Positions 38,261-49,479 are shown, counted from the stretch's first letter. The stretch is 64,000 nucleotides of DNA from Methylothermaceae bacteria B42 (GCA_001566965.1 LSNW01000007.1:92146-156145), one strand, 5' to 3'. The notes: a model not told the origin generated them from the sequence alone. Program-made: numbers and translations.

Positions 38261-38698
38261 CTATTCCACCGTTCCGCCAGCTTTTTCTATCAGTTCCCTC
38301 GCGCCTTTAGTTACGCCTATCCCTTTAATAGTGATTGCTCGTTCTATTTTACCTGAAGCAATAATCTTTACTCTTTTGATAGATCGAGAGATTAAATTTG
38401 CTTGGCGCAATGACTGTAAATCCACCACGTCAACGGGTAATCTATTTAATTCGCTCAAGCGAATCTCATCAACAAACCGTTGCGTGCGCGACCGAAATCC
38501 AACTTTTGGCAAGCGCCGATGCAAAGGCATTTGTCCGCCTTCAAAACCGACTTTATGATAGCCGCCAGATCGCGCTTTTTGACCTTTATGTCCTCGGCCA
38601 CAAGTTTTCCCCAATGTAGAACCAATCCCTCTACCTACTCGTTTGGGCTTTTGCTTGCTGCCAACTGCAGGTTTAAGTGTATTTAAGTGCATTCTCAC
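38261..38698 (-). CDS. rplO: Ribosomal protein uL15
   Basis: This 145-residue protein begins [20 protein letters not shown] with the glycine-rich [20 protein letters not shown] segment and a C-terminal [18 protein letters not shown]. Its ATG overlaps the rpmD stop by four bases. Confidence 0.98.
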   Translation of the reverse strand: MRMHLNTLKPAVGSKQKPKRVGRGIGSTLGKTCGRGHKGQKARSGGYHKVGFEGGQMPLHRRLPKVGFRSRTQRFVDEIRLSELNRLPVDVVDLQSLRQANLISRSIKRVKIIASGKIERAITIKGIGVTKGARELIEKAGGTVE

Positions 38699-38880
38699 GC
38701 TTCCTCAACATTAAGCATGTAGGCTATTTTATTAATCATCCCACGGATTTCAGGTGTATCTGGAACCTCAACTGTATGGTTGAGATGCCGCAAGCCTAAT
38801 CCCCGCACACATTCGCGATGAGACTTTATTTTGCCTATTTTACTGCGTATTAGTGTAATTTTTAGGGTTTTTTCAGCCAT
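38695..38880 (-). CDS. rpmD: Ribosomal protein uL30
   Basis: This 61-residue protein has the pattern [40 protein letters not shown], typical of bacterial uL30. It lies four bases after rpsE and overlaps rplO. Confidence 0.97.
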   Translation of the reverse strand: MAEKTLKITLIRSKIGKIKSHRECVRGLGLRHLNHTVEVPDTPEIRGMINKIAYMLNVEEA

Positions 38881-38884
38881 ATCA

Positions 38885-39388
38885 TTAACCCAAGATCTCT
38901 TTAACCGTTTTGCCGCGCTTTGCCGCTACATATTTAGGATCCTGCATTTCCGACAGACCCTTAATAGTTGCTCTTACGACATTAATTGGATTGGTAGTAC
39001 CAATGCATTTGGCCAGTACATTGTGTACGCCAACGGCTTCAAATACGGCGCGCATGGCGCCACCTGCGATAATCCCGGTACCTTCAGCCGCAGGCTGCAT
39101 ATAAACCTTTGCCGCACCTTCACTAACCATCACCGGGTATTGCAAGGTATCCCCTCTTAATTTCACTTGTACCATGTTCTTCCGGGCTTGTTCCAAGGAC
39201 TTTTGAATTGCGATGGGTACTTCTCGTGCCTTGCTCAACCCAAACCCAACTCGACCCGTACCATCACCCACCACAGTCAATGCAGTAAAACCAAATTGCC
39301 TTCCGCCTTTTACCACTTTGGCGACACGCCGAACCGCCACCAACTTTTCCTGGAGTTCACCGCTTGTTTGTGTTGTCCCATTTGCCAT
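38885..39388 (-). CDS. rpsE: Ribosomal protein uS5
   Basis: This 167-residue protein has the S5 double-stranded RNA-binding part ([19 protein letters not shown]) and the C-terminal fold ([19 protein letters not shown]). It is part of the 30S decoding-side body and contributes to accuracy. It lies 13 bases after rplR. Confidence 0.98.
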   Translation of the reverse strand: MANGTTQTSGELQEKLVAVRRVAKVVKGGRQFGFTALTVVGDGTGRVGFGLSKAREVPIAIQKSLEQARKNMVQVKLRGDTLQYPVMVSEGAAKVYMQPAAEGTGIIAGGAMRAVFEAVGVHNVLAKCIGTTNPINVVRATIKGLSEMQDPKYVAAKRGKTVKEILG

Positions 39389-39401
39389 TGCTCTATTTCT
39401 C

Positions 39402-39755
39402 CTAGAATCGCAATCCGCCTTCTCGGGCAGCTTCTGCTAGCGCTTTAACTCGCCCATGGTAACGAAACCCTGAGCGATCAAATGCTACTTCTGTTATCCC
39501 TGCAGCCATTGCCTTGACGGCAATTTCCACGCCTACTTGTTTAGCAGCCTCAATATTTCCGGTGCTTTTAAGCTTACTTTTAATATCCGGCTGAACCGTC
39601 GAAGCATGCGCTAGAACCTTGGAACCGTCTGCTGTTGTAATTTGTGCATAAATGTGCTTAGGGGTTCTGTGCACAGTCAGCCTATTAATGCCTAAGCGTC
39701 TTATTTTTCCACGTGCCTTTGCAGCGCGACGCATTCTAGATGCTTTTTTGTCCAT
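39402..39755 (-). CDS. rplR: Ribosomal protein uL18
   Basis: This 117-residue protein binds 5S rRNA. Diagnostic segments are [36 protein letters not shown] and [19 protein letters not shown] at the C-terminus. It lies 16 bases after rplF. Confidence 0.98.
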   Translation of the reverse strand: MDKKASRMRRAAKARGKIRRLGINRLTVHRTPKHIYAQITTADGSKVLAHASTVQPDIKSKLKSTGNIEAAKQVGVEIAVKAMAAGITEVAFDRSGFRYHGRVKALAEAAREGGLRF

Positions 39756-39771
39756 GCCTTAACCTCAACAA

Positions 39772-40305
39772 TTATTTCTTCTTGGCTTCTTTTCTAGCCA
39801 CATATTCATCCATATACCGAATGCCTTTTCCTTTATAAGGTTCAGGTGGCCGGTAGTCTCGGATTTCGGCAGCAACTTGACCGACTAATTGTTTATCTGC
39901 GCCTTTTACAATAATTTCTGTTTGGCTCGGCGTTTCAATCTCAATACCCGCTGGTATGTCATAAACCACCGGGTGAGAAAACCCCAATGTCAAATTCAAT
40001 TTTTTCCCTTGAACTTGCGCGCGGTATCCGACACCCTGGAGCAGCAGCTTTTTCTCAAAGCCTTGGCTGACACCGGTCACCATGTTATTAATAAGGGCGC
40101 GCATAGTTCCCGCCATAGCCAGACCCTTTTTGTCTGATAGACGGGGCTTTACCCGTATCTGGCCATCATCGATGACAACTTCTGTAAATTCGTGGATGGT
40201 CCACGAAAGAGTACCCTTACTGCCCTTGACCGTAATATCTTGACCTTGCAGTTGTATATCCACGCCAGAAGGTATGGGTACGGGCATGTTAGCGATTCTA
40301 GACAT
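39772..40305 (-). CDS. rplF: Ribosomal protein uL6
   Basis: This 177-residue protein begins MSRIANMPVPIPSGVDIQLQ and ends with EPYKGKGIRYMDEYVARKEA. It has the two similar L6 domains and lies near the factor-binding centre of the 50S subunit. It lies 19 bases after rpsH. Confidence 0.98.
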   Translation of the reverse strand: MSRIANMPVPIPSGVDIQLQGQDITVKGSKGTLSWTIHEFTEVVIDDGQIRVKPRLSDKKGLAMAGTMRALINNMVTGVSQGFEKKLLLQGVGYRAQVQGKKLNLTLGFSHPVVYDIPAGIEIETPSQTEIIVKGADKQLVGQVAAEIRDYRPPEPYKGKGIRYMDEYVARKEAKKK

Positions 40306-40324
40306 AATTAGAAAACCTTGACCA

Positions 40325-40720
40325 TTAAGAAATTGTACAGATTACTTCGCCACCACATCCTTTTTGACGGGCTTGCTTGTCTGTCATAACGCCCTGTGAA
40401 GTAGAAATAATGGCAATCCCCAACCCACCTTGTACTTTTGGGAGCTCATCCTTGGTCTTGTATATTCGGCGGCTTGGCTTACTAATGCGCTCAATATTTT
40501 CAATGACTGGCTTGCCATTGAAATATTTTAAGTGCACTTTTAGCAATTCTTTTACCCCATCTTTTACCACTTCATAACCTTGAATATATCCCTCATCCGC
40601 CATTACTTGGCAAATGGCCTGCTTCAATTTTGAAGATGGTATTTCTAGGCTGGCCTTCCCCACCATTTGGGCGTTTCTGATTCGGGTCAGCAGGTCGGCT
40701 ATCGGGTCACTCATACTCAT
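40325..40720 (-). CDS. rpsH: Ribosomal protein uS8
   Basis: This 131-residue protein begins [18 protein letters not shown] and ends [19 protein letters not shown]. The first ATG (40720) is chosen because it matches E. coli S8 (MSMQDPIADM). In E. coli uS8 represses the spc operon at the rplX-rplE region. It lies 14 bases after rpsN. Confidence 0.98.
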   Translation of the reverse strand: MSMSDPIADLLTRIRNAQMVGKASLEIPSSKLKQAICQVMADEGYIQGYEVVKDGVKELLKVHLKYFNGKPVIENIERISKPSRRIYKTKDELPKVQGGLGIAIISTSQGVMTDKQARQKGCGGEVICTIS

Positions 40721-40734
40721 AATTTACTAACCTC

Positions 40735-41040
40735 TTACCAACTAGCCTTGGTGACACCCGGGATATCTCCCCGCATTGCTAATTCACGCAATTTATTCCG
40801 TCCCAAACCAAATTTCCGATAATATCCGTGAGGGCGGCCAGTCAATTCGCAGCGATTCCTTACTCGCACTGGGCTTGAATCCCTAGGTAATTTTTGAAGC
40901 TTGATTTGCGCATCCATTTTTTCCTCAAAGGTAGCTGTTGGACTTTTTAAAATAGCCCTTAAGCTGGCGCGCTTCTCGGCATATCTAGTTACTAGTGCCT
41001 TGCGTTTTTTCTCGCGGGCAACCATCGATTTCTTTGCCAT
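40735..41040 (-). CDS. rpsN: Ribosomal protein uS14
   Basis: This 101-residue protein is the long, zinc-free form of uS14: it lacks the CxxC pairs of the short type. The C-terminal half reads [20 protein letters not shown]. It lies 7 bases after rplE. Confidence 0.98.
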   Translation of the reverse strand: MAKKSMVAREKKRKALVTRYAEKRASLRAILKSPTATFEEKMDAQIKLQKLPRDSSPVRVRNRCELTGRPHGYYRKFGLGRNKLRELAMRGDIPGVTKASW

Positions 41041-41047
41041 ATCGACA

Positions 41048-41593
41048 TTAACTCCTGAAAGGAAAATTAAACATTTCTAATAATGCCCGACCTTCTTCAT
41101 CGGTTTCTGCGCTGGTAGTGATCGTAATATCCATACCCCGCAACGCATCTATTTTGTCGTAGTCAATTTCAGGAAAAATGATTTGCTCTTTAACCCCCAT
41201 GGAGTAATTGCCATGTCCATCAAAAGATTTAGGGCTCAATCCACGAAAATCCCGAATTCTGGGTATTGCAATATTAATGAGACGATCAAGAAACTCATAC
41301 ATTCTTTCACGCCGCAATGTCACCATGCAGCCGATGGGCATGCCATCTCTTATCTTAAAGCCTGCAATTGATTTCCGCGCTTTTGTTGGGACGCCTTTTT
41401 GCCCGGCGATCAATGCCAAATCATTTAATGCATTATCAAGCACTTTTTTATCTGTTACCGCTTCACCCAGCCCCATATTAATGGTTATTTTTGTAATTTT
41501 TGGAGCCTGCATAACAGATTTATAATTGAATTTCTTTACCAGTTCAGGAAGCACCTGCTCACGGTAAACTTGTTCTAACCTCGCCTTTGCCAT
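41048..41593 (-). CDS. rplE: Ribosomal protein uL5
   Basis: This 181-residue protein binds 5S rRNA. Diagnostic parts are [40 protein letters not shown] and [20 protein letters not shown]. It lies 12 bases after rplX. Confidence 0.98.
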   Translation of the reverse strand: MAKARLEQVYREQVLPELVKKFNYKSVMQAPKITKITINMGLGEAVTDKKVLDNALNDLALIAGQKGVPTKARKSIAGFKIRDGMPIGCMVTLRRERMYEFLDRLINIAIPRIRDFRGLSPKSFDGHGNYSMGVKEQIIFPEIDYDKIDALRGMDITITTSAETDEEGRALLEMFNFPFRS

Positions 41594-41605
41594 AGTTCTA
41601 TCCGT

Positions 41606-41923
41606 TTAAACGTCGATGACTTCGTTATTGGATTTGAAATAACGAACTTTTCGCCCATCTTCCAAAAATCTAAAACCCACTCTATCTGCCTTTTTCTCTT
41701 GGGCGTTGTAAATCGCCACATTAGACACATGAATTGGCATTTCTTTTTCTACTATCCCTCCGGGGAGACCTCTCGCAGGCATTGGCTTTTGATGCTTTTT
41801 AGCGATATTGATCCCCTCCACGATGAGTTTGTCGTTTTGCAAAACTTGCTTGACCCTGCCTCGCTTACCTTTGTCTTTGCCCGTAATGACGATAACTTCG
41901 TCGCCTTTCTTAATTTTGCGCAT
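41606..41923 (-). CDS. rplX: Ribosomal protein uL24
   Basis: This 105-residue protein has a KOW domain ([20 protein letters not shown]) and the [20 protein letters not shown] segment of bacterial uL24. It is an early 50S assembly protein. It lies 16 bases after rplN. Confidence 0.98.
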   Translation of the reverse strand: MRKIKKGDEVIVITGKDKGKRGRVKQVLQNDKLIVEGINIAKKHQKPMPARGLPGGIVEKEMPIHVSNVAIYNAQEKKADRVGFRFLEDGRKVRYFKSNNEVIDV

Positions 41924-41939
41924 AGCTTAACCCAATAAC

Positions 41940-42308
41940 TTATAAGACTTCAGGAGCCAGAGAAATAATTTTCATAAAGCGTTCATTACGCAATTCGCGC
42001 GTTACCGGCCCAAAGATACGCGTGCCTATTGGCTGCATTTGATTGTTTAACAATACTGCTGCATTGGTATCAAAGCGGATTACTGATCCATCAGGCCTAC
42101 GCACGCCTTTTCTCGTCCTCACTACAACGGCGTCGTAGACATCCCCTTTTTTAACCCGGCCTCTTGGGATGGCTTCTTTGACACTCACTTTGATAATATC
42201 GCCGATACCTGCATACCGCCGGTGGGATCCACCAAGCACTTTGATGCATTGGACTTTTCTTGCACCACTGTTATCAGCTACTTCCAGCTTGGTTTGCATC
42301 TGGATCAT
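41940..42308 (-). CDS. rplN: Ribosomal protein uL14
   Basis: This 122-residue protein begins [20 protein letters not shown] and has [20 protein letters not shown] and ending [12 protein letters not shown]. It lies 36 bases after rpsQ, where E. coli divides the S10 and spc operons; no separate promoter is evident in this short gap. Confidence 0.98.
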   Translation of the reverse strand: MIQMQTKLEVADNSGARKVQCIKVLGGSHRRYAGIGDIIKVSVKEAIPRGRVKKGDVYDAVVVRTRKGVRRPDGSVIRFDTNAAVLLNNQMQPIGTRIFGPVTRELRNERFMKIISLAPEVL

Positions 42309-42344
42309 GAAAATTCCCCTTTAATCACAGCTTGACTATTCAGT

Positions 42345-42605
42345 CTATTTTGCTTCTTCCAATATCTTTACAAGTGTCCAGGATTTTCTCTTTGAAATGG
42401 GGCGAGAAGAAGTTATCGCCACTAAATCACCCTCTTTGGACTGATTCTTCTCATCATGAGCAAGGATCTTTGTGGAGCGCTTAATATATTTTCCGTACAA
42501 GGGGTGCTTTACCAGCCTCTCAACCTTCACGGAAATCGTTTTATCCATTTTGTTACTGACAACCCGACCGGTGAGTAACCTTTCTTTAGCTTGGTTCTCG
42601 CTCAT
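42345..42605 (-). CDS. rpsQ: Ribosomal protein uS17
   Basis: This 86-residue protein has the OB-fold segment [20 protein letters not shown] and [20 protein letters not shown]. The start overlaps the rpmC stop by four bases. Confidence 0.98.
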   Translation of the reverse strand: MSENQAKERLLTGRVVSNKMDKTISVKVERLVKHPLYGKYIKRSTKILAHDEKNQSKEGDLVAITSSRPISKRKSWTLVKILEEAK

Positions 42606-42799
42606 ACCTGCGCTCTCGTAATTTCACTTAAAACAGTTTTGACCCTTGCAATGTCACGCCTGACTTTCTTAAACAAATCTGGTTTTGTCAGTGCACCAGT
42701 GCCTTTTTGCATTCTCAGGTTGAACTGCTCTTTATAGAGATCTACAAGAATTCCTTCTAATTCATCTTTTGTTTTAGTCCGCAATTCGCTCGCATCCAT
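42602..42799 (-). CDS. rpmC: Ribosomal protein uL29
   Basis: This 65-residue protein ([20 protein letters not shown], then [13 protein letters not shown]) is near the exit tunnel. The ATG at 42799 overlaps the rplP stop by one base (TGATG); a GTG one codon upstream is possible but not needed. Confidence 0.97.
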   Translation of the reverse strand: MDASELRTKTKDELEGILVDLYKEQFNLRMQKGTGALTKPDLFKKVRRDIARVKTVLSEITRAQV

Positions 42800-43212
42800 C
42801 ACATCACCGTCCGGGCAGTAAAAATAGTTTTTACAGGCAATTTGGCTGCCGCTAATCGAAATGCTTCTCGCGCAACATCCTCTGGAATTCCTTCTATTTC
42901 ATACATCACAGTCCCTGGTTTCACTTGCGCAACCCAATATTCTACACTACCCTTCCCTTTACCCATCCTCACTTCGAGGGGCTTTTTGGTAATGGGTTTA
43001 TCAGGGAAGATACGAATCCACAACTTGCCGCCACGTCTGACATGTCTAGTGATTGCACGACGCGCGGCTTCGATTTGCCGTGCTGTGATTCTGCCACGAG
43101 AAACCGCTTTCAAACCATACTCACCGAAACTCACTTGGTTGCCTCGCAGCGCCAACCCGGTATTTCGCATTTTTTGTTGTTTGCGATATTTGGTTCTTTT
43201 AGGTTGAAGCAT
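42799..43212 (-). CDS. rplP: Ribosomal protein uL16
   Basis: This 137-residue protein begins [20 protein letters not shown] and has [19 protein letters not shown] and [20 protein letters not shown]. The arginine hydroxylated by YcfD in E. coli lies in the conserved segment near residue 81. It lies 9 bases after rpsC. Confidence 0.98.
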   Translation of the reverse strand: MLQPKRTKYRKQQKMRNTGLALRGNQVSFGEYGLKAVSRGRITARQIEAARRAITRHVRRGGKLWIRIFPDKPITKKPLEVRMGKGKGSVEYWVAQVKPGTVMYEIEGIPEDVAREAFRLAAAKLPVKTIFTARTVM

Positions 43213-43221
43213 TATCTACTC

Positions 43222-43878
43222 CTAATTCTGTTCGCTGGTTCGGGAAGTTTCACTAAAAACTTCACCCTTAAAAATCCAAACCTTGATTCCGAGAATACCG
43301 TAGGTTGTCAAAGCTTCCGCAAATCCATAGTCTATGTCTGCTCGCAAGGTATGAAGAGGCACTCTACCCTCCCGGTACCATTCGCTGCGGGCGATTTCGG
43401 CACCATTCAAACGTCCGGCGACATTGATTTTAATTCCTTCGGCACCGAGACGCATGGTATTTTGTACTGAGCGCTTCATGGCGCGGCGAAACATAATTCG
43501 TTTTTCCAATTGTTGCGCGATGCCCTCGGCTACCAGTTGCGCATCTAATTCCGGCTTTCTAACCTCTTCCACATTAATTTGCACGGGGATTTCCAGTTTG
43601 GAAGACACTTCTCTGCGCAGCCTATCGATATCTTCCCCCTTTTTCCCGATAACCAGACCAGGACGCGCCGTATGAATAGTTATCTGGGCATTGTTCGCAG
43701 CCCTGCTAATTTGAATCCTGCTTACCGAAGCATGGGCCAACCTTTTTTTTATAAAGTCGCGAACTTCAATATCTTTGTGTAGCAACTTTTGAAAGTTTTG
43801 GGAATTCGCGTACCAACGTGAATTCCAATCCTTGATATATCCCAACCTTATTCCGATTGGATGAACTTTTTGTCCCAT
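43222..43878 (-). CDS. rpsC: Ribosomal protein uS3
   Basis: This 218-residue protein has the N-terminal [20 protein letters not shown], a KH domain with [13 protein letters not shown], and the C-terminal [20 protein letters not shown]. It lines the mRNA entry channel. It lies 7 bases after rplV. Confidence 0.98.
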   Translation of the reverse strand: MGQKVHPIGIRLGYIKDWNSRWYANSQNFQKLLHKDIEVRDFIKKRLAHASVSRIQISRAANNAQITIHTARPGLVIGKKGEDIDRLRREVSSKLEIPVQINVEEVRKPELDAQLVAEGIAQQLEKRIMFRRAMKRSVQNTMRLGAEGIKINVAGRLNGAEIARSEWYREGRVPLHTLRADIDYGFAEALTTYGILGIKVWIFKGEVFSETSRTSEQN

Positions 43879-43885
43879 TGCAAAC

Positions 43886-44224
43886 TTACTCGCTTTCCGA
43901 AACTTTGACAGTAATGTGACACGTACGCTTCAAAATATGATTAATACGCCCTTTCGCTCTCGGCTTAAATCGCTTCATCGTGGGCCCTTCGTCCACATAG
44001 ACGGTCGATACCTTTAATTCATCGATGTCAGCGCCCTTGTTATGTTCAGCATTGGCAATTGCAGACTCCAACACTTTCTTTATCAGTAGCGCCGATTTCT
44101 TGTTACTAAAACGCAATAAATTGATCGCTTTATCAACCGGCAACCCACGAATTTGGTCTGCTACAAGGCGACACTTTTGGGCAGAAACATTCGCATTCCT
44201 CAATTTTGCTGAAACTTCCAACAC
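43886..44224 (-). CDS. rplV: Ribosomal protein uL22
   Basis: This 112-residue protein has [40 protein letters not shown] and [20 protein letters not shown], where the tunnel hairpin lies. It lies 9 bases after rpsS. Confidence 0.98.
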   Translation of the reverse strand: MLEVSAKLRNANVSAQKCRLVADQIRGLPVDKAINLLRFSNKKSALLIKKVLESAIANAEHNKGADIDELKVSTVYVDEGPTMKRFKPRAKGRINHILKRTCHITVKVSESE

Positions 44225-44233
44225 CGCCTCCTA

Positions 44234-44506
44234 TTACCTGGACTTTTTATCGGCTGCGTGCCCACGAAAAGTTCTCGTAGGTGCGAACTCACCCAATTTA
44301 TGACCAACCATGTTTTCACTGATCAATACTGGAACATGTTGCCGGCCATTATGAATAGCAATCGTCATACCTATCATTTCCGGCACAATCATTGACCTTC
44401 TGGACCAAGTTTTAATCGGTCGCTTACTCTGACTTGATTGCGCCTCTTCAATCTTTTTCATCAGATTATGATCAATAAATGGGCCTTTTTTAATCGAACG
44501 TGGCAC
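44234..44506 (-). CDS. rpsS: Ribosomal protein uS19
   Basis: This 90-residue protein begins (M)[20 protein letters not shown]. The start codon is GTG at 44506, preceded by GAGGAAAAGG; the frame is open upstream into rplB but the extra residues are not uS19. It carries YNG-like [20 protein letters not shown] and the C-terminal tail. It lies 22 bases after rplB. Confidence 0.97.
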   Translation of the reverse strand: MPRSIKKGPFIDHNLMKKIEEAQSSQSKRPIKTWSRRSMIVPEMIGMTIAIHNGRQHVPVLISENMVGHKLGEFAPTRTFRGHAADKKSR

Positions 44507-44528
44507 TGCCTTTTCCTCTGTCTTATTA

Positions 44529-45353
44529 CTATTTAGCTTTACGACGCCGAACAATCATATTATCGGTACGCTTATTCCGCCGAGTTTTATAACCTTTGGT
44601 AGGCTGCCCCCAAGGGGATGTGGGATGTTTCCCTTTATTCCTACCTTCACCACCCCCGTGAGGGTGATCCACAGGGTTCATGGCAATTCCCCTGACGGTA
44701 GGCCGCCGGCCCCGCCAACGGGAAGCACCTGCCTTACCAAGCGAACTCAGGTTATGCTCGGCATTGGAAACTTCACCAATGACCGCCTTGCAATCTATAT
44801 GAACTTTGCGCATCTCACCGGAACGTAGCCGCAAGGTTGCATGAATACCTTCCTTTGCGAGTAGCTGCGCGGTAGCACCAGCACTCCTGGCCAATTGGGC
44901 GCCTTTGCCAGGTTTCAGCTCAATGCAATGAAGTTGGGTACCAACCGGGATATTTCTGAGCGGCATGCAATTGCCAATTTTTACCGGAACCTCCTTGTCA
45001 GAAATAATCTCCTGTCCTACCTGAAGATTTTTAGGCGCTATAATGTATCGCCGCTCGCCATCTTTATAAAGAATGAGGGCGATATGGGCGGTCCTGTTTG
45101 GATCGTATTCCAAACGCTCGACTTTCCCAGGCACACCAAGCTTATCGCGGCGAAAGTCAATAATTCTGTAGCGGCGTTTATGGCCGCCACCCCGATGCCG
45201 TGTTGAGATGCGCCCGGCGTTATTGCGGCCGCCTGATTTAGTCAATTTCGCGACTAATGGCTCATAAGGATCTCCTTTATGGAGTCCTTCTGGCTTTACC
45301 CGGATAACAAACCTACGTCCTGGCGAAGTAGGTTTACACTTAACAATGGCCAT
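44529..45353 (-). CDS. rplB: Ribosomal protein uL2
   Basis: This 274-residue protein has [20 protein letters not shown] at the start and the conserved [20 protein letters not shown] near the C-terminus, with the histidine linked to peptidyl transfer. It lies 37 bases after rplW. Confidence 0.98.
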   Translation of the reverse strand: MAIVKCKPTSPGRRFVIRVKPEGLHKGDPYEPLVAKLTKSGGRNNAGRISTRHRGGGHKRRYRIIDFRRDKLGVPGKVERLEYDPNRTAHIALILYKDGERRYIIAPKNLQVGQEIISDKEVPVKIGNCMPLRNIPVGTQLHCIELKPGKGAQLARSAGATAQLLAKEGIHATLRLRSGEMRKVHIDCKAVIGEVSNAEHNLSSLGKAGASRWRGRRPTVRGIAMNPVDHPHGGGEGRNKGKHPTSPWGQPTKGYKTRRNKRTDNMIVRRRKAK

Positions 45354-45390
45354 TGTCAGATCCTTTAATCATTATCAAATTATTAATGCT

Positions 45391-45684
45391 TTACGCCACA
45401 GACAAATCAATGTCATGGCCTGGTTTGAGTCGGATATACGCTTTTTTCCAGTCCGGCCTCTTGCCCATGTGGCGACCAAAGCGTTTTTGTTTCCCGCGAA
45501 CATTCAAGACTTGAACCGAATCCACTTCTACTTCAAACAAAAGCTCAATTGCTTTTTTTATTTGTGGCTTAGTTGCATTTTTTCGCACTTTAAAGACAAA
45601 TCGTCCTTCGCTATCGGCTAATCGCGTACTTTTCTCAGAGATTACAGGCGCTAAGACTATGTTCATTAGATCAAGTTGACTCAT
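45391..45684 (-). CDS. rplW: Ribosomal protein uL23
   Basis: This 97-residue protein (VLAPVISEKSTRLADSEGRF, then VQVLNVRGKQKRFGRHMGKR) is the docking site of trigger factor and SRP at the tunnel exit. Its ATG overlaps the rplD stop by four bases. Confidence 0.98.
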   Translation of the reverse strand: MSQLDLMNIVLAPVISEKSTRLADSEGRFVFKVRKNATKPQIKKAIELLFEVEVDSVQVLNVRGKQKRFGRHMGKRPDWKKAYIRLKPGHDIDLSVA

Positions 45685-46304
45685 CCTAAACGCTCCTCTA
45701 AAACTTTGACCGCCGCCGGAACTGCAATCACTTTATCTGCTGACACAAGGGACACAGGGTCTACGCTGGCAGCTAAAGCGACTGTCACTAAAGGAAGGTT
45801 CCTAATTGCGCGTTCCAAAATTTCGTTGGGCTCATTGACGAGTATTAGGACGCTTTCAGTCAAACCATATTGGTTCAATTTGCTAGCAATCGCTTTCGTT
45901 TTCGGCTCGTTTGGAAGCAAATCCTCACTGACACAAAGTCGATTTTGCCGCACAAGCTCAGACACAATTGAACGCATGCCTACACGGTACATCTTCTTGT
46001 TTAATTTCTTTGTGAAATCCCGTGGGCGTGCTGCAAAAGTTCCCCCACCGCCTCTCCAAATAGGACTACGTATTGTACCTGCTCTCGCCCTTCCGGTGCC
46101 TTTTTGGCGCCAAGGCTTTTTGCCGCCGCCGCTCACATCAGAGCGGTTTTTCTGCGCTTTAGTCCCTGCGCGGCCATTATTCAAATAAGTCGTGACCACT
46201 TGATGCACTAGCGGCTCGTTGAAAGGTTGCCCGAATACTTCATCTGTTACCGCAATCGGTTGGGCTGAATCCTTTTCATTAACTACTGGAATTTCCACGC
46301 TCAT
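45681..46304 (-). CDS. rplD: Ribosomal protein uL4
   Basis: This 207-residue protein has the tunnel loop region RAGTKAQKNRSDVSGGGKKP and WRQKGTGRARAGTIRSPIWR. In E. coli uL4 represses the S10 operon through a leader; the 6-base tuf-rpsJ gap leaves no room for one before rpsJ here. It lies three bases after rplC. Confidence 0.98.
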   Translation of the reverse strand: MSVEIPVVNEKDSAQPIAVTDEVFGQPFNEPLVHQVVTTYLNNGRAGTKAQKNRSDVSGGGKKPWRQKGTGRARAGTIRSPIWRGGGGTFAARPRDFTKKLNKKMYRVGMRSIVSELVRQNRLCVSEDLLPNEPKTKAIASKLNQYGLTESVLILVNEPNEILERAIRNLPLVTVALAASVDPVSLVSADKVIAVPAAVKVLEERLG

Positions 46305-46307
46305 CGT

Positions 46308-46949
46308 TTAACCCTGTGTTTTCTTTACCGCCGGACGCACAATGACATCCGAGCCCTTATGACCAGGCACAGCACCTTTAATCATTAAAATATTTTTGTC
46401 TTTATCAACTGCCACTATTTGTAGGTTTTGGGCAGTACGGCGAACATTACCCATACGGCCAGCCATTTTTTTGCCTTTAAATACCCTGCCGGGCGTTTGA
46501 CATTGGCCAATAGAACCGGGGGCCCGATGAGACAAGGAATTCCCGTGCGTTGCGTCTTGGCTGCGGAAATTATATTTTTTAATGGGTCCTGCAAAACCTT
46601 TACCTATCGTCGTTCCCACAACATCAACATACTGACCTTCTTCAAATATGCTGATATCGATGGTTGCGCCCACTTCCAATTCTTCGCCTTCCCTCAATCT
46701 AAATTCCCACAACCCTCGACCAGCCGACACACCAGCCTTGGCAAAGTGGCCGGCTTCCGGCTTCGGTATTCGGGATGTTTTTTTTGCTCCTGTCGTTACC
46801 TGAACGGCACTATAACCATCGCGCTCTGCAGTCTTTACCTGAGCCACACGGTTTTCTTCCACTTGGATAACGGTCACTGGGACAGATTGACCATCTTCAG
46901 TGAACATTCTTGTCATTCCGCATTTGCGCCCGACTATTCCGATCGTCAT
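46308..46949 (-). CDS. rplC: Ribosomal protein uL3
   Basis: This 213-residue protein begins [20 protein letters not shown] and has the [24 protein letters not shown] extension region and [18 protein letters not shown], with the glutamine methylated by PrmB in relatives nearby. It lies 10 bases after rpsJ. Confidence 0.98.
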   Translation of the reverse strand: MTIGIVGRKCGMTRMFTEDGQSVPVTVIQVEENRVAQVKTAERDGYSAVQVTTGAKKTSRIPKPEAGHFAKAGVSAGRGLWEFRLREGEELEVGATIDISIFEEGQYVDVVGTTIGKGFAGPIKKYNFRSQDATHGNSLSHRAPGSIGQCQTPGRVFKGKKMAGRMGNVRRTAQNLQIVAVDKDKNILMIKGAVPGHKGSDVIVRPAVKKTQG

Positions 46950-46959
46950 GGCAGTATCC

Positions 46960-47274
46960 TCAATTCAACTTGATTTGCACATCGACACCTGCAGCCAGGT
47001 CTAACTTCATCAGAGCGTCGACCGTTTTATCGGTTGGCTCGACAATGTCGATGAGCCGCTTATGGGTTCGAATCTCATACTGATCTCGCGCATCCTTATT
47101 GACATGCGGAGAAATCAAAACCGTATACCTCTCTTTTTTTGTGGGGAGAGGAATAGGACCCAACACCTGGGCCCCAGTACGTTTTGCTGTTTCAACTATT
47201 TCGCTCGTAGATTGCTCAACCAAGCGATGATCGAATCCTTTTAAGCGGATCCGGATACGCTGCCTTTTATCCAT
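46960..47274 (-). CDS. rpsJ: Ribosomal protein uS10
   Basis: This 104-residue protein begins [20 protein letters not shown] and has [19 protein letters not shown]. It is also the partner of NusB in antitermination. It begins only six bases after tuf, so it is transcribed with tuf and the tRNA array upstream, without a separate S10 leader. Confidence 0.98.
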   Translation of the reverse strand: MDKRQRIRIRLKGFDHRLVEQSTSEIVETAKRTGAQVLGPIPLPTKKERYTVLISPHVNKDARDQYEIRTHKRLIDIVEPTDKTVDALMKLDLAAGVDVQIKLN

Positions 47275-47280
47275 TATCCC

Positions 47281-48474
47281 TTACTCGATAATTTTCGAAA
47301 CCACACCAGCACCTACGGTGCGGCCACCTTCACGAATTGCAAACCGCAGCCCCTCTTCCATCGCAATCGGAGCAATCAGTTTGACTTTGACCTTGACATT
47401 ATCACCAGGCATCACCATCTCAACCCCTTCCGGCAATTCCACCGAACCCGTCACGTCCGTGGTCCGGAAGTAAAACTGGGGACGATAGCCATTGAAAAAC
47501 GGGGTATGACGTCCGCCTTCGTCTTTGGATAATACATACACTTCCGCTTCAAAATGGGTATGCGGGGTAATGCTGCCAGGTTGGGCCAAGACTTGCCCCC
47601 GTTCCACTTCATCACGCTTGGTGCCGCGCAGCAACACACCAACATTGTCACCGGCCACCCCTTCGTCCAGCAGCTTGCGGAACATCTCCACGCCAGTCAC
47701 GGTCGTTTTGGTGGTGGGTCGAATGCCGACAATTTCAACTTCGTCGCCAACCAGCACTTTGCCGCGCTCAATACGACCTGTCACCACGGTGCCCCGACCA
47801 GAAATGGAGAATACGTCTTCGATCGGCATCAGGAAGGGTAGGTCAATTGGACGTTCCGGCTCGGGAATGTATTCGTCCATCGCTTCCATCAGCTTGAGAA
47901 TAGAGGGCACGCCAATGTCGCTTTGATCACCTTCCAGGGCCTTGAGGGCACTGCCAGTCACTACCGGCACGTCATCGCCAGGAAATTCATACTGACTCAG
48001 CAGCTCGCGAACTTCCATTTCCACCAGTTCCAGCAGTTCTTCGTCGTCCACCATGTCGGCTTTGTTCAGATAGACAACAATGTAGGGTACCCCCACCTGA
48101 CGGGCCAGCAGAATGTGCTCACGGGTCTGTGGCATCGGGCCATCGGCCGCCGATACCACCAAAATGGCACCGTCCATCTGCGCCGCACCAGTGATCATGT
48201 TCTTGACATAGTCCGCGTGACCAGGACAGTCAACGTGGGCATAGTGACGCTTGGCAGTTTCGTATTCGACGTGCGCGGTAGCAATGGTAATCCCACGCTC
48301 GCGCTCTTCCGGCGCATTGTCAATCTGACTGTAGTCCCTGAACTCAGCCCCCTGAAAATGTTCCGCAGATACCTTGGTCAACGCCGCCGTCAACGTCGTC
48401 TTACCATGGTCAACATGCCCAATCGTCCCCACATTCACATGTGGCTTGGTACGCTCAAATTTCTGCTTGGCCAT
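47281..48474 (-). CDS. tuf: Elongation factor Tu
   Basis: This 397-residue GTPase delivers aminoacyl-tRNA to the ribosome. The G motifs are GHVDHGKT (P-loop), [12 protein letters not shown] and NKADMVDD; the last has Ala where E. coli has Cys. Domains 2 and 3 ([15 protein letters not shown], then VRDGGRTVG-like [13 protein letters not shown]) are normal. Upstream lie tRNA-Tyr, tRNA-Gly and tRNA-Thr, as before E. coli tufB, but rpsJ follows directly, as after tufA. Only one tuf is in the window. Confidence 0.98.
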   Translation of the reverse strand: MAKQKFERTKPHVNVGTIGHVDHGKTTLTAALTKVSAEHFQGAEFRDYSQIDNAPEERERGITIATAHVEYETAKRHYAHVDCPGHADYVKNMITGAAQMDGAILVVSAADGPMPQTREHILLARQVGVPYIVVYLNKADMVDDEELLELVEMEVRELLSQYEFPGDDVPVVTGSALKALEGDQSDIGVPSILKLMEAMDEYIPEPERPIDLPFLMPIEDVFSISGRGTVVTGRIERGKVLVGDEVEIVGIRPTTKTTVTGVEMFRKLLDEGVAGDNVGVLLRGTKRDEVERGQVLAQPGSITPHTHFEAEVYVLSKDEGGRHTPFFNGYRPQFYFRTTDVTGSVELPEGVEMVMPGDNVKVKVKLIAPIAMEEGLRFAIREGGRTVGAGVVSKIIE

Positions 48475-48532
48475 AGAACAAATCCCCTACGCTCAACTTT
48501 TTAAAATGAATATACTGGTTTTATAATGTTAG

Positions 48533-48608
<76 letters not shown>

Positions 48609-48635
48609 ATCAATTCGCCGTTGCCTAATGCAATC

Positions 48636-48709
<74 letters not shown>

Positions 48710-48728
48710 TATCACAACTTCCCGATTC

Positions 48729-48813
48729 TGGTGGAGGGGGGAGGATTCGAACCTCCGAAGGCTGAGCCGCCAGATTTACAGTCTGGTCCCTTTGACCGCT
48801 CGGGAACCCCTCC
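48729..48813 (-). tRNA. tRNA-Tyr (GTA)
   Basis: This 85-base tRNA has a long variable arm, as bacterial tRNA-Tyr has. Acceptor arms are GGAGGGG and CCCCTCC with an encoded CCA. The anticodon loop CTGTAAA carries GTA. Confidence 0.97.
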
Positions 48814-48830
48814 CAAACAAGTAGCTGGTA

Positions 48831-48859
48831 ATTTTTTCTTATTTTAGCCTTGTTGTCAA
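48831..48859 (-). promoter_or_regulatory. Promoter of the tRNA-tuf array
   Basis: On the minus strand TTGACA (48859-48854) is followed after 17 bases by AAAAAT (48836-48831). The -35 box is perfect; the -10 box matches at four of six positions. Transcription would begin near 48824, about 11 bases before tRNA-Tyr. Confidence 0.6.
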
Positions 48860-48883
48860 CAGAAAAATTAAATCCCGTTGTTT

Positions 48884-49462
48884 TCAAACTGGTGATTGAT
48901 GCAGTAAATTCATTGCCTTATCTACACCCTCTTCCATCAACACAGGTAAACACTCTACTGCCCGCTCAATGCCGCACAGGATTTCTTTTTCCTCTTCCGG
49001 AGAAGGCTTGCTAAGCACGTAAGAAGAGACATCCCCTCGAGTAGGCCGACCAATGCCTATTCTAAGACGAATGAATGATCGATCCCCCAAACGGTCTATG
49101 ATGCTTCGCAATCCATTATGCCCCCCATGCCCACCATTTTTTTTCAACTTCACAATTCCGGGAGCAAAATCGAGCTCATCATGAGCCACTAGCACGTGAG
49201 GCGGGGTAATCTTATAAAAACGGCAGTAGGACGCCACCGGCCCGCCGCTTCTATTCATGAATAAGCCAGGTTTCAACAGGTGACAAACCTCACCACGGTG
49301 ATGTAATTTAGCCACCCAACCCCCGAACCGTTCTTGCCAGGTAAACGAAGCGCCATAGTAACAAGCCACCTTATCTAGAAACCAAAACCCGGCATTATGC
49401 CGGGTTTTGCTGTATTCTGGACCTGGGTTTCCCAACCCAACCAGCAGAGTAAGATAATTCAC
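48884..49462 (-). CDS. pth: Peptidyl-tRNA hydrolase
   Basis: This 192-residue enzyme frees tRNA from prematurely released peptidyl-tRNA. The active-site residues are in GNPGPEYSKTRHNAGFWFLD (N10-type Asn and the catalytic His) and HDELDFAPGIVKLKKNGGHGGHNG (Asp and later Asn). It lies 17 bases after rplY, the usual neighbour. ychF, which often follows pth, is absent; the tRNA array follows instead. Confidence 0.96.
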   Translation of the reverse strand: MNYLTLLVGLGNPGPEYSKTRHNAGFWFLDKVACYYGASFTWQERFGGWVAKLHHRGEVCHLLKPGLFMNRSGGPVASYCRFYKITPPHVLVAHDELDFAPGIVKLKKNGGHGGHNGLRSIIDRLGDRSFIRLRIGIGRPTRGDVSSYVLSKPSPEEEKEILCGIERAVECLPVLMEEGVDKAMNLLHQSPV

Positions 49463-49479
49463 TCAAGCATCCTAGCGAA